Assembly: GCA_002338615.1 (NCBI GenBank)
Contig: DDIS01000205.1
Span: 1 to 59,565, forward strand
From: Proteobacteria bacterium UBA1844
Lineage (GTDB): Bacteria; Pseudomonadota; Gammaproteobacteria; Steroidobacterales; Woeseiaceae
Length of the DNA: 59,565 bases
Direction: 5' to 3'
Part shown: positions 1 to 8,614 of the stretch, piece by piece
How positions within the stretch are numbered: the first letter of the stretch is position 1
How the letters are laid out: every line of letters starts with the position of its first letter
The notes under the pieces: generated by a model
Told to the model about the DNA's origin: nothing
The model's input: only the letters and a program-made list of their open reading frames with translations
Databases searched by the model: none
Program-made: the position numbers and the translations under genes

Positions 1-694
1 CGTCGCGTGCTGCACAGAGCCGGGCCCCGACCGCGACATCGCTGACGGACGCCGCAACAAACACTACCGCGATGGCGCTCGGCGGACTGCCCGGGATGCT
101 CAGCGGCACCGCAACGGAGCTCAGTCCGGCAACGACTTCATCGTGACTTGTCGCCCAGCCGTTGGTGCGCACATCGATCGATTCTTCGCGCCGCTCGGCG
201 ACACCGTGATGAGCCAGCTGCTCATCGCTGAGCAGTGACTGAATTGCAATCCCGGGCGCACCCACTGAAAGGGAATGGCGTGTGCCGGGCCGCTGGGCGA
301 CCGTCGCTGCACTAATGCGAGGTTCGACGCTCAGCAGCGTTACACACTCGGTGTGGTCGAGCACAACCAGGAACGCAGTCATCAGGAGGTCGTTCGCGGC
401 AGCCGTCAGCTCGGGCAATGCGGCGGACTGCAGGTCCCGCTCCACGCCTCTCGCCAGCGCCGCCATCCGCGGCGCGAGGGAAACCAGCCCCGTTCCATCC
501 CGGCCAACCAGGCCGTGATCTTCCAGCGTGCGCAGTATTCGGTACACGATGGAGCGGTGTACGCCGAGGGCATTTGCGAGTGCTGCAATGGAGAGCGGAG
601 TGCTCGAATCGGCGAGGGTTTCGAGTACCCGGATGCCGCGGGACAGGGTTTGAGAGTGCGGCGGAGTTTGTAACTGTGGTGTGGCGGTTTCCAT
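1..694 (-). CDS. IclR-family transcriptional regulator (partial, runs off window)
   Basis: Reading the minus strand from the ATG at 694 gives 231 codons open to base 1, so the C-terminal end lies outside the window. The first 15 or so residues are a polar tail. Residues about 18-65 form an IclR winged helix-turn-helix (TLSRGIRVLETLAD, then IAALANALGVHRSIVYRIL). The effector-binding domain follows and includes the typical SLSVGAPGIAIQSLL stretch. IclR proteins often sit divergently beside aromatic-acid genes and control them, and here the next gene, 140 bp away, is a hydroxybenzoate monooxygenase. A GTG one codon upstream (697) is an alternative start. The family call is clear; the effector is unknown, with a hydroxybenzoate only a contextual guess. 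Confidence 0.88.
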   Translation of the reverse strand, partial: METATPQLQTPPHSQTLSRGIRVLETLADSSTPLSIAALANALGVHRSIVYRILRTLEDHGLVGRDGTGLVSLAPRMAALARGVERDLQSAALPELTAAANDLLMTAFLVVLDHTECVTLLSVEPRISAATVAQRPGTRHSLSVGAPGIAIQSLLSDEQLAHHGVAERREESIDVRTNGWATSHDEVVAGLSSVAVPLSIPGSPPSAIAVVFVAASVSDVAVGARLCAARD

Positions 695-777
695 CACTGA
701 ATCGTCATCCTGGCCTGGCGGTAGGCGCTTGCATTCGATCGCGGGTCACCCTACGATTACTCCCGAGTAGAACCGCC

Positions 778-794
778 TGTTCCCATATAGAACA
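778..794. promoter_or_regulatory. Candidate IclR operator (inverted repeat)
   Basis: TGTTC-N7-GAACA is a perfect 5-bp inverted repeat with an A+T-rich centre. It lies in the 140-bp gap between the divergent iclR gene and the first monooxygenase, about 40 bp before the GTG start of the latter. Position and symmetry fit a dimeric regulator site. Binding by the neighbouring IclR protein is inference. Confidence 0.4.
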
Positions 795-834
795 TAGTCT
801 AACCCAAAGCACAACAACGAAGTGAGGTAACGCG

Positions 835-2721
835 GTGCAGTTCCACGACAAGGGCTACGTGTCCGAAGATCCACGCGTCCAGCAGGCGGCGGGAGTCGGA
901 CTCGACCGGCCGGACGAGCTTCCTGACCACGTCGACGTACTGATTGTTGGCAGTGGACCGGCTGGCATGATCACCGCGGCCCAGCTCTCCCAGTTTCCCG
1001 ACGTCACAACCCGCATCATCGAACGCCGTGCGGGGCGGCTGCCGATCGGCCAGGCGGACGGCATCCAGGCCCGGAGCGTTGAGACATTCCAGGCTTTCGG
1101 CTTCGCCGGACGAATCACCGAAGAGGCCTATCGCATTACCGAGATGGCGTTCTGGAAACCGGATCCAGCGGACCCGACGTGCATCGTGCGCGTATCCAGA
1201 CCGGTCGACGACCCGACCGGCATCAGTGAGTTCCCCCACCTCATCGTGAACCAGGCGCGTGTGCTCGACTACTTTGCCGAGTTCATGGCGAACGGTCCGG
1301 CGCGCATGAAGCCCGACTACGGATTGGAATTTCACGACCTTGAAGTCGCGGAGTCCGGGGACTATCCGGTCGCCGTCCGGCTCACCGACGCTGCCGGCGC
1401 AGAGCGTGTCGTGCACGCGAAATATGTGGTCGGGGCGGATGGCGCTCACAGCCGTGTCCGCGCCTCGATTGGTTGCACGATGGCCGGTGATCGGGCGAAT
1501 CATGCCTGGGGTGTCATGGACACCCTCGCGGTCACGGACTTTCCGGATATCCGCACGAAGTGTTCGATCCAGTCAGAGGCAGGCAATATCCTGCACATCC
1601 CGCGCGAGGGCGGCTACCTGTTCCGTATGTACGTCGACCTGGGCGAGGTGGATCGGCAGGGCGCTCACGCGGTGCGGGAGACAACGCTTGAGGAAATCAT
1701 CGCGAAAGCAAACCAGATTCTGCACCCGTACACGCTCGACGTAAAGAACGTGGCCTGGCACAGCGTGTATGAGGTCGGGCACCGGCTCACTGACCGGTTC
1801 GACAATGTGCCCGGCGAGCAGGTCGGCTCCCGGACTCCGCGCGTGTTCATCACCGGGGATGCCTGTCACACTCACAGTGCCAAGGCGGGCCAGGGCATGA
1901 ACGTGTCGATGCAGGACGGCTTCAACCTGGGCTGGAAGCTCGGGCACGTACTCGAAGGCCGTTCGCCGGAACGCCTACTTGCGACTTACTCGGCCGAACG
2001 GCAGGTGGTCGCGAAGAACCTGATCGACTTCGACAGGCAGTGGTCGACCCTGATGGCGACGAAACCGGAGGACCTCGCCGACCCTAGCGAACTCGAAGAA
2101 TTCTACGTCAGGACCGCCGAGTTCCCGGCTGGTTTCATGACCGAATACGCGCCGTCACTGGTGATTGGTGAGGCGACCCACCAGGACCGTGCCGAGGGTT
2201 TCCCGATCGGCAAGCGATTCAGGTCGGCCATCGTTAATCGCGTGTGTGACGGCAACCCGATCCACCTCGGTCACCACGCCCGCGCTGACGGCCGGTGGCG
2301 TATCTATGTGTTCGCGGATGCGGCAGAGCCCGGCGAGACTGGTCCGGCGGCAGACTTCGCCAGGTGGCTGGCGACGGCAAAGGAATCCCCGCTCGCCGTG
2401 ACACCAAAAGACCGGGACTTTGACGAGTGGTTCGATGTGAAGGTGATTTACCAGCAGCGCCACACCCAGGTCGACATCGGCAAGGTGCCGCGGGTGTTCC
2501 TGCCGGAGACGGGGCCATTCCGGCTGCTTGATTACGAGAAGGTGTACGCCGCCAACCCGCAAGACGACATCTTCGCCGCGCGCGGGATCGACCGTGCGGG
2601 TGCCATCGTGGTGGTGCGGCCCGACCAGTATGTCGCGCACGTACTGCCGTTGACCGCCAGGGCGGAATTCGCGGCATTCTTCTCGCCAATTCTCGCCGCC
2701 GGAGCTGGTGCTGGAGAGTGA
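835..2721 (+). CDS. FAD-dependent aromatic monooxygenase, 3-hydroxybenzoate 4-hydroxylase/phenol hydroxylase (MobA/PheA) family, copy 1
   Basis: A 628-residue flavoprotein hydroxylase. Visible motifs are the FAD dinucleotide motif GSGPAG (residues 39-44), the DG motif YVVGADGAHSRVR near 200, and the GD motif FITGDACHTHSAKAGQG near 340, followed by the C-terminal thioredoxin-like domain of the phenol hydroxylase subgroup. Length matches the family (about 630-640). It would use NAD(P)H and O2 to hydroxylate a phenolic ring in the cytoplasm. The GTG start is chosen because GTGAGG lies at 822-827, a good Shine-Dalgarno distance away. It diverges from the IclR gene and is followed by a paralog (2858-4825). 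Its DNA is far more G+C-rich than the paralog (46 of 60 bases in 1021-1080). The exact substrate (3-hydroxybenzoate or a relative) is uncertain. Confidence 0.85.
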   Translation: MQFHDKGYVSEDPRVQQAAGVGLDRPDELPDHVDVLIVGSGPAGMITAAQLSQFPDVTTRIIERRAGRLPIGQADGIQARSVETFQAFGFAGRITEEAYRITEMAFWKPDPADPTCIVRVSRPVDDPTGISEFPHLIVNQARVLDYFAEFMANGPARMKPDYGLEFHDLEVAESGDYPVAVRLTDAAGAERVVHAKYVVGADGAHSRVRASIGCTMAGDRANHAWGVMDTLAVTDFPDIRTKCSIQSEAGNILHIPREGGYLFRMYVDLGEVDRQGAHAVRETTLEEIIAKANQILHPYTLDVKNVAWHSVYEVGHRLTDRFDNVPGEQVGSRTPRVFITGDACHTHSAKAGQGMNVSMQDGFNLGWKLGHVLEGRSPERLLATYSAERQVVAKNLIDFDRQWSTLMATKPEDLADPSELEEFYVRTAEFPAGFMTEYAPSLVIGEATHQDRAEGFPIGKRFRSAIVNRVCDGNPIHLGHHARADGRWRIYVFADAAEPGETGPAADFARWLATAKESPLAVTPKDRDFDEWFDVKVIYQQRHTQVDIGKVPRVFLPETGPFRLLDYEKVYAANPQDDIFAARGIDRAGAIVVVRPDQYVAHVLPLTARAEFAAFFSPILAAGAGAGE

Positions 2722-2791
2722 TCTGAGTCAGTGCATGCTGTCCTGCTCGATCTGGTCGATGGAAGAGACCCTTTAACTTGTCGTATACGGG

Positions 2792-2813
2792 AAAAGGTGT
2801 CAGACACCATTTT
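2792..2813. repeat. REP-like palindrome between the two monooxygenases; possible terminator
   Basis: GGTGTCAGACACC (2796-2808) is a perfect palindrome flanked by AAAA and ATTTT. It could fold as a short hairpin followed by a T run and end transcription of copy 1. Similar GGTGTC-GACACC palindromes recur as dispersed repeats in some proteobacterial genomes; that is recalled, not checked here. Confidence 0.35.
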
Positions 2814-2857
2814 CGCGCCGATGTCGATACTGGCCGCAAGCCTGGTGAGTCACAACA

Positions 2858-4825
2858 ATGCAATTTTATCTCAACGGGTTCAGACCCGGAGATCCGTCGG
2901 ACTCCGACTCTACAAAATGCGATAGAGCGAATCCTCGGTCGCTGAGCCTTCCTGAGGAGGTCGACGTGTTGATCGTCGGTTGCGGCCCGGCAGGATTAAG
3001 CCTCGCCGCCCAGCTCGCTGCGTTTCCAGATATTACGACACGCATCATCGAGCAGAAATCCGGCCCGTTGCTGATCGGCCAGGCTGACGGAATTTCCGGG
3101 CGCTCATTGGAAATTTTTCAGGCGCTCGGCTTTAGTGAGCGCGTGTTGAAAGAAGCGTATTTCCTGAAAGCGATTACGTTTTGGAAGCACGATGAAGATC
3201 GGCCAGAGAACATCATCCGTACAAGCAAAGCAGCCGATGGTCGAGGAGTATTTTCCGAGTTTCCCCATGTTGTTTTAAATCAGGCTCGTGTACATGATTT
3301 CCTGCTCGATGTAATGCGTAAATCGCCGTCTCAACTGATGCCGGATTATTGCCGTCGTTTGCTTGAACTTAGAATTGATTCGACATTGAATGCAGACACG
3401 AACAACGCAAGGCACGCCGATTCCAGGGTCGCTTATCCGGTTTCGGCCTTAGTCGAGCGACTGGATCCGGAGCATGATGGGCAGAAAGTATCTGTGAAAG
3501 CCCGTTATGTGGTTGGCTGTGATGGGGCGCGAAGCACGGTTCGAAGATGCTTGGGGCTGATTGCGCAAGGCGACTCGGCCAACAAGGCTTGGGGCGTGAT
3601 GGATCTGCTTGTCGTTACCGACTTTCCCGATATCCGCATAAAGAGCATCATTCAATCGGCAAGTGAAGGCAACCTGATGATCATTCCGCGGGAAGGTGGC
3701 CACCTCGTTCGATTTTATATTGAAATGGATCAGCTCAGTGAAAGCGAGCGGGCGTCCAAACTGAACATTACCAGCGATCGGCTGATAGCTGCAGCACAAA
3801 GAATACTGCACCCGTACACGCTGGACGTAAAAGAGGTTGCCTGGTGGTCAGTTTATGAGATCGGCCAGCGACTATGTGACAGATTCGACAACGCGACCGA
3901 TGCAGAAACCGGATCACGTGATCCAAGCGTGTTCATCGCGGGCGATGCTTGTCACACTCATAGCCCGAAAGCAGGACAGGGCATGAACGTGTCAATTCAT
4001 GACAGCTTTAACCTGGGGTGGAAGCTGGCGTCTGTAATTCGGGGGCATAGCTCGCCGCGAATACTGCATACGTACTCGGCGGAACGACACGAGGTAGCAA
4101 AAGAGCTGATTGCGTTCGATCGCGAGCTGGCAATGATATTTTCGGCTCCCGTCGAGCCGTCATCCCAGGCCAGGAATGGAAAGCCGGGCCCAACGCAACT
4201 GCAGAAATACATGGTGCGGCACGATGGTTACGTGTCGGGAACAAAGAGTAAATACGGTCCATCGATAATCTCGGCCGCACCGACGCATCAGCACCTCGCC
4301 CGGGGTTTCGAAATAGGCAAGCGCTTCCATTCGGTACCGGTCGTCCGATTGGCGGACGCAAGACCCGTGCACCTGGGTCACGTCATTGCAGCGGACGGGC
4401 GTTGGCGTCTCGTTGCGTTTGCCAGCGAAGAAGATCCTGCGGGTCGCACGCCCCGAATACATAAACTGGCGGACTTTCTCGAAAAGTCTGTTGATTCTCC
4501 GGTACGAAAATACACGCCAGCTGGAAGAGATATTGATACCGTTATTGACGTTCTGGCGATTTTTCAACAGGGCTACCGCGAGCTGGCGATTGAAACGCTA
4601 CCCGCTTTCCTGTGGCCCCCGAAGGGGGTATACGGGTTGCGTGATTACGAAAAGATGTACTGTCCGGACCTGGAGACCGGCGAAGATATTTTCGATACGA
4701 GAGGTATAAATCGGGAGAACGGTTGCATGGTCGTTGTGCGACCGGATCAGCACGTGGCGCATGTATTGCCGCTCGATGGATTTAGCGAGCTTGCCGCTTT
4801 TTTTGATGGTTTTATGACTCTTTGA
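2858..4825 (+). CDS. mobA: 3-Hydroxybenzoate 4-monooxygenase (MobA-like), copy 2
   Basis: A 655-residue flavin hydroxylase. Its N-terminus (MQFYLNGFRPGDP) and the FAD motif region (LIVGCGPAGLSLAAQLAAFP) closely match my recollection of Comamonas MobA, which converts 3-hydroxybenzoate to protocatechuate with NADPH and O2. FAD motif GCGPAG is at residues 41-46, the DG motif YVVGCDGARSTVRR near 220, and the GD motif FIAGDACHTHSPKAGQG near 360; a C-terminal thioredoxin-like domain follows. Relative to MobA there is a small insertion near residue 190 (NADTNNARHADS). It is a paralog of the preceding gene but much lower in G+C (28 of 60 bases in 3361-3420), so the two are unlikely to be a recent tandem duplication. 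GGTGAG at about 2844 may serve as ribosome binding site. No protocatechuate dioxygenase is in the window. Confidence 0.87.
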   Translation: MQFYLNGFRPGDPSDSDSTKCDRANPRSLSLPEEVDVLIVGCGPAGLSLAAQLAAFPDITTRIIEQKSGPLLIGQADGISGRSLEIFQALGFSERVLKEAYFLKAITFWKHDEDRPENIIRTSKAADGRGVFSEFPHVVLNQARVHDFLLDVMRKSPSQLMPDYCRRLLELRIDSTLNADTNNARHADSRVAYPVSALVERLDPEHDGQKVSVKARYVVGCDGARSTVRRCLGLIAQGDSANKAWGVMDLLVVTDFPDIRIKSIIQSASEGNLMIIPREGGHLVRFYIEMDQLSESERASKLNITSDRLIAAAQRILHPYTLDVKEVAWWSVYEIGQRLCDRFDNATDAETGSRDPSVFIAGDACHTHSPKAGQGMNVSIHDSFNLGWKLASVIRGHSSPRILHTYSAERHEVAKELIAFDRELAMIFSAPVEPSSQARNGKPGPTQLQKYMVRHDGYVSGTKSKYGPSIISAAPTHQHLARGFEIGKRFHSVPVVRLADARPVHLGHVIAADGRWRLVAFASEEDPAGRTPRIHKLADFLEKSVDSPVRKYTPAGRDIDTVIDVLAIFQQGYRELAIETLPAFLWPPKGVYGLRDYEKMYCPDLETGEDIFDTRGINRENGCMVVVRPDQHVAHVLPLDGFSELAAFFDGFMTL

Positions 4826-5230
4826 TACTGATGGAAGGCCGGTGTCGATCGGAAAGAACACCAGTCCTGCCAGTACGAGCCTCTTTATTTTTGTACTGAC
4901 GATGAACAATTTCGGAGCAATCCGAATTAACTGCGTCGCCATTCACATCGTACAAGGACTGCAGATTACATTGTGCAAAGGAAGCTCCCGAAGCGAAATC
5001 AATTTCCTAGAATTCGCAGGTCAGGATCGAGCTCTGGCTAGAATGACGCAGTAGCCGAGCTGATCATTGCAAACGTATTTGAAGTTTCATATGCTCGTAA
5101 CTGGCGTGAAGAAGACCTGTGCCGCACAGTGCATCGTGCACGAGTTGAACCAGGCGCGCCAACTGAGGTTCACCGGCTAGTACACGCATGGCCGTTTCGA
5201 TACTGCGCACCTGATCAGGAGTGAATAGCT
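4826..5230. other. Intergenic stretch without a convincing gene
   Basis: About 405 bp between the MobA-like gene and the AhpD-like gene. It presumably holds the promoter of the latter. A short minus-strand reading frame at 5064-5249 (61 codons, overlapping the next gene's start) is too weak to call. I see no RNA gene, strong terminator or clear operator. Confidence 0.5.
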
Positions 5231-5827
5231 GTGGCTCATCTACGCCCACTGGAAAATTCGGAAATCGAAGACGAGTACATCAAGGAGCGGTTTGCGCACT
5301 ACGAAAAGACGCGTGGCTTTACACCAAACTCCATTCGAACGATGGCGCGGCGCCCGAATATTGTCAAACATTTCATGGCGCTCAATCAGGCAGTCCTTTA
5401 CGAGGGCACCGTCTCCGAAGAACTCAAAATGCTGATCAGCCTCGCCAGCTCTTACGCGTCCGGTTGTCTTTATTGTCAATCACACATGGCAAATCTTTCC
5501 TCGATCTACAATGCACCTGACGAGAAAATTGAGGCGATATTGCAGTATTGGGATTCGGATCTTTTCACCGATGCGGAAAAGGCCGCAATTGACCTCGCAT
5601 TCAAGGCGGGACAACACCCCAACGCCGCGACGCAACAGGAGTTTGACGAGCTCGCGAAGCACTACGATGAAGGTCAAATCGTCGAAATCGTTGCTTCAAT
5701 TGCCCTCTTCGGGTACCTGAACCGCTGGAATGACACGATGGCGACTACGCTGGAACACTTGCCAAGTCAACGCGCCTCCAAAATTCTTGGAGGCAAGGGT
5801 TGGGCGCCCGGAAAGCACGCTTCCTGA
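5231..5827 (+). CDS. Carboxymuconolactone decarboxylase/AhpD-family protein (peroxidase-related)
   Basis: 198 residues, mostly helical. The AhpD redox motif CLYCQSH (C-x2-C-x3-H) near residue 80 sits within the conserved SLASSYASGCLYC stretch. The length and the C-terminal GYLNRWNDTMATTLE region fit the 'uncharacterised peroxidase-related' branch of the AhpD/CMD family (AhpD fold, PF02627). Those with the Cys pair are thiol-dependent peroxidase or reductase-like; true gamma-carboxymuconolactone decarboxylases lack it, so a ring-cleavage role is not supported. The GTG start is supported by CAGGAG at 5215-5220. Its position downstream of two oxygen-activating flavoproteins could suggest peroxide defence, which is inference. 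Confidence 0.82.
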   Translation: MAHLRPLENSEIEDEYIKERFAHYEKTRGFTPNSIRTMARRPNIVKHFMALNQAVLYEGTVSEELKMLISLASSYASGCLYCQSHMANLSSIYNAPDEKIEAILQYWDSDLFTDAEKAAIDLAFKAGQHPNAATQQEFDELAKHYDEGQIVEIVASIALFGYLNRWNDTMATTLEHLPSQRASKILGGKGWAPGKHAS

Positions 5828-5938
5828 TGATCGATCCAATAGTTGTTAGTTACCGTTTCGCGCTTGCGTATTGCGGTCCTTCGATGTGATACTGAAACAA
5901 GAATTTTACCGAATTTTCTGTCATAAATTAGAGGCGTC

Positions 5939-7243
5939 ATGGTAACGCGGGTGCCGGAGCCGGCGACGCTGGATCCCATTGAAACAGCAAGCACAGATGA
6001 GCTGCAGGCACTGCAGCTGAAACGACTGCGGGCGACCATTCAGCATACATTTCGCAACGTCGAGCCGTACCGGCGAAAGTGTGAGGAAAAAGGGCTCAGC
6101 CCCGACGATCTCAAGACGCTTGCCGACCTCGCGAAATTTCCGTTCACGGTCAAGGACGATTTGCGCGCTGCTTACCCGTTCGGCCTGTTTGCGGTACCCG
6201 AGGAGCAGGTCGTACGGATTCATGCATCCAGCGGCACAACCGGCAAGCCAACGGTTGTCGGTTACACCAAAAATGACATTGATAACTGGGCCGAGGTCGT
6301 TGCGCGTTCGATTCGCGCCAGTGGCGGCCAGGCCAGGGATAAAATCCATGTCGCGTACGGATACGGCCTGTTCACCGGGGGCCTTGGCGCGCACTACGGT
6401 GCAGAGCGACTCGGGGCGATGGTAATCCCGATGTCGGGTGGCCAGACGCCGAGGCAAGTACAACTTATTCGTGACTTCAAGCCCGACATCATCATGTGCA
6501 CGCCGTCGTACATGTTGAACATTGCCGACGAATGCGAACGCCAGGGTTTCGATCCAGCCGATTCATCGCTCAAGGTAGGCATTTTTGGCGCCGAGCCCTG
6601 GGGGGAACCGATGCGAAAGGAGCTCGAGACGCGTTGTGGCCTCGATGCTGTCGACATCTATGGCTTGTCCGAAGTGATAGGGCCGGGTGTAGCCAATGAA
6701 TGCATCGAAACAAAGGACGGGCCGACGATCTGGGAGGATCACTTCTATCCTGAAATAATCGACCCGGAAACCGGGCGGTCGCTGCCGGACGGCGAGTTCG
6801 GTGAGCTCGTGTTCACCTCGCTGACCAAGGAAGCCTTGCCAATCATTCGCTATCGCACGCGCGACCTGACGCGCTTGTTACCGGGCACCGCAAGGACCAT
6901 GCGGCGCATGGAAAAAGTCACCGGGCGCAGCGATGACATGCTGATCATTCGCGGTGTCAATGTATATCCGACACAAATCGAGGAGCGTGTACTGCAACAG
7001 CCGGGGCTGGCGCCACACTATCAATTGCACATATGCCGTTCAGGACGCCTTGATATCCTGACGATCAATGTTGAACGTCGCACCGACGCGACTGCCAGCG
7101 ATGTCTTGGTAATTGCCAGCAGTTTGAAAAAAGTAATCAAGGATTACATCGGCATCTCGTCAGAGGTTCGGGTTCACGAACCAGGCGGCTTGGCGCGTTC
7201 CGAAGGCAAAGCGGTGCGTGTTGTAGACGAGAGAGGCCAATGA
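5939..7243 (+). CDS. Phenylacetate-CoA ligase (PaaK)-family aryl-CoA ligase
   Basis: 434 residues, the usual PaaK length. The ATP-binding loop SSGTTGKP is at residues 97-104. YGLSEVIGPGVANEC near 240 and the C-terminal hinge region GRSDDMLIIRGVNVYPTQIEE near 325 are diagnostic of the PaaK branch of the ANL superfamily. It would activate an aryl-carboxylate with ATP to an acyl-AMP and then an acyl-CoA in the cytoplasm. The start is preceded by AGAGG. It overlaps the next gene (PhyH) by 4 bp, so the two are translationally coupled. Given the amine dehydrogenase and aldehyde dehydrogenase genes in the facing operon, an arylacetate made from an aromatic amine is an attractive substrate. Benzoate-type or other acids remain possible. 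Confidence 0.88.
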   Translation: MVTRVPEPATLDPIETASTDELQALQLKRLRATIQHTFRNVEPYRRKCEEKGLSPDDLKTLADLAKFPFTVKDDLRAAYPFGLFAVPEEQVVRIHASSGTTGKPTVVGYTKNDIDNWAEVVARSIRASGGQARDKIHVAYGYGLFTGGLGAHYGAERLGAMVIPMSGGQTPRQVQLIRDFKPDIIMCTPSYMLNIADECERQGFDPADSSLKVGIFGAEPWGEPMRKELETRCGLDAVDIYGLSEVIGPGVANECIETKDGPTIWEDHFYPEIIDPETGRSLPDGEFGELVFTSLTKEALPIIRYRTRDLTRLLPGTARTMRRMEKVTGRSDDMLIIRGVNVYPTQIEERVLQQPGLAPHYQLHICRSGRLDILTINVERRTDATASDVLVIASSLKKVIKDYIGISSEVRVHEPGGLARSEGKAVRVVDERGQ

Positions 7244-8058
7244 CCCACATAATCTCCGAGGACATCATCCAGCAGTATGAGCGCGACGGGGCGGTCTGCA
7301 TTCGAGGTGCCGTATCCAAGGCCCATGCCACGGATTTGCTGGGCCGCATCGATATGCTGATATCGGGTCGCGATGACCGCTGGACAACGGACCGCACAGG
7401 TGGTTTTTCCGACCGTCATCTCTGGCCGGAGTTTCCGTGGATATACGAATTTTGTGCCAACACCGAGCTGCCGGCGATCGCGGGTCGCCTGATGCAGAGT
7501 TCATTTGCGCGCCTGTTCTTCGATCACATTTTCATCCGCGATGCGGGCACCGCTCATGCCACACCATGGCACCAGGACCGCCCGTACTGGCCGTTTCAGG
7601 GACGGCAGATCGCAAGTGTCTGGGTCGCGCTGGCGCCGTGCAAAGCTGCATCGAGCGGGCTCAGATTTATCCGCGGCTCGCATGCCTGGGGCAAAACCTT
7701 TCAACCCGTCGGATTCGGTGAAAAAAGCCCCAGCGCAAGCTTTCTCGGCAGCAATGGGTCGTTTGAACCCATGCCGGATTTCGACGCCGAAACCGATCGC
7801 TACGAAATTCTGAGTTGGGACATGCAAGCCGGCGACGCGATCGTATTTGGCGCGGAAACCGTGCACGGGGCGGCCAGCAACACCGGCTCAGCTGAGCGGC
7901 GCGCCGCGATTTCGATACGTTATGTCGGCGATGACGCACGCTGGGATCCCCGGCCCGGTACGGACCCGATCGTTACGCAGGACAAGGTATCGACTCAGCC
8001 AGGCGATGCGCCGCGGGATGACACCTGGTTTCCGGAAGTCTGGCACGCTGCGGCTTAG
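7240..8058 (+). CDS. Phytanoyl-CoA dioxygenase (PhyH)-family Fe(II)/2-oxoglutarate oxygenase
   Basis: 272 residues with a double-stranded beta-helix. The iron triad is visible as WHQDRPYWPF (H-x-D, near residue 108) and a distal His in AETVHGAASN near 208, with SIRYVGDD carrying the likely 2-oxoglutarate-binding Arg. PhyH enzymes hydroxylate acyl-CoAs or small molecules with O2 and 2-oxoglutarate. The ATG overlaps the stop of the PaaK-like ligase (ATGA), and the TTQ-maturation genes mauE and mauD follow at once. Coupling to a CoA ligase suggests the substrate is the CoA thioester made by that ligase, which is inference. Substrate identity cannot be read from sequence. Confidence 0.85.
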   Translation: MTHIISEDIIQQYERDGAVCIRGAVSKAHATDLLGRIDMLISGRDDRWTTDRTGGFSDRHLWPEFPWIYEFCANTELPAIAGRLMQSSFARLFFDHIFIRDAGTAHATPWHQDRPYWPFQGRQIASVWVALAPCKAASSGLRFIRGSHAWGKTFQPVGFGEKSPSASFLGSNGSFEPMPDFDAETDRYEILSWDMQAGDAIVFGAETVHGAASNTGSAERRAAISIRYVGDDARWDPRPGTDPIVTQDKVSTQPGDAPRDDTWFPEVWHAAA

Positions 8059-8062
8059 CGCG

Positions 8063-8614
8063 ATGTTTACGTTAATGGATACCCTGGACCCCGTTTTCGG
8101 TTTGATAGCGCGTTGCGTGCTGGCATTTGTGTTCGGGCTCGCGCTGCTGCACAAACTGCTCGCACCATTGGCTTTCGCTGCAACCTTGAGAAATTACCGC
8201 CTGTTGCCGGCTGTGCTGGCTACGCCGGCCGCTTACCTCCTGATTGGCCTCGAACTGCTCGCAGTCACCGGGCTTCTCCTCGGAGTGCACGGTGCCGCAC
8301 TCCTGGCTGGGGTGTTGCTCGCCGTGTATACGGTTGCGATTGCAATCAACTATGCACGGGGACTCCGGGATATCGATTGCGGTTGCTCGGGCCCGGCAAT
8401 GAGCCAGCCGCTTGATGGCTGGCTCATCGTTCGCAATGCGGGCCTGATCATTGTTGCGCTGCTGGCGGCGATGCCCGTGAGTTCACGTCCGCTAAACTTT
8501 CTTGACGTTGTTACAACGCTCACTGCGTTGCTGGCTTTTGCACTGATCTACATCAGCGCCAACCGCCTTGCTGCAATTAATTCACGCTTCGTCCGTGATT
8601 CAGGTGTCATGTAA
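8063..8614 (+). CDS. mauE: MauE-like membrane protein for TTQ amine dehydrogenase maturation
   Basis: 183 residues with about four hydrophobic segments (near residues 10-30, 55-75, 75-95 and 125-165). The conserved segment IDCGCSGPAMSQPLDGW is typical of MauE and related DoxX-like membrane proteins. In methylamine and aromatic amine dehydrogenase clusters MauE acts with MauD in formation of the many disulfides of the periplasmic light chain. The start at 8063 lies 4 bp after the PhyH stop; the much longer upstream reading frame would overlap phyH and is rejected. Its stop overlaps the mauD start (TAATG). The structural genes lie in the facing operon at 13939-15637. Confidence 0.85.
   Translation: MFTLMDTLDPVFGLIARCVLAFVFGLALLHKLLAPLAFAATLRNYRLLPAVLATPAAYLLIGLELLAVTGLLLGVHGAALLAGVLLAVYTVAIAINYARGLRDIDCGCSGPAMSQPLDGWLIVRNAGLIIVALLAAMPVSSRPLNFLDVVTTLTALLAFALIYISANRLAAINSRFVRDSGVM

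Noticed and set aside
4842..5054. 70-codon plus-strand frame after the second monooxygenase gene
   Set aside because: No ribosome binding site, no recognisable sequence and no coupling to neighbours.
5064..5249. 61-codon minus-strand frame in the intergenic gap before the AhpD-like gene
   Set aside because: Translation looks somewhat protein-like (LFTPDQVRSIETAMRVL), but it overlaps the next gene's start and I see no ribosome binding site or homology, so it is not called.
5231..5827. Role as gamma-carboxymuconolactone decarboxylase of the protocatechuate pathway
   Set aside because: It carries the AhpD Cys-x2-Cys-x3-His motif and a longer chain; true decarboxylases of the pathway are about 130 residues and lack it, and no other pca gene is present.
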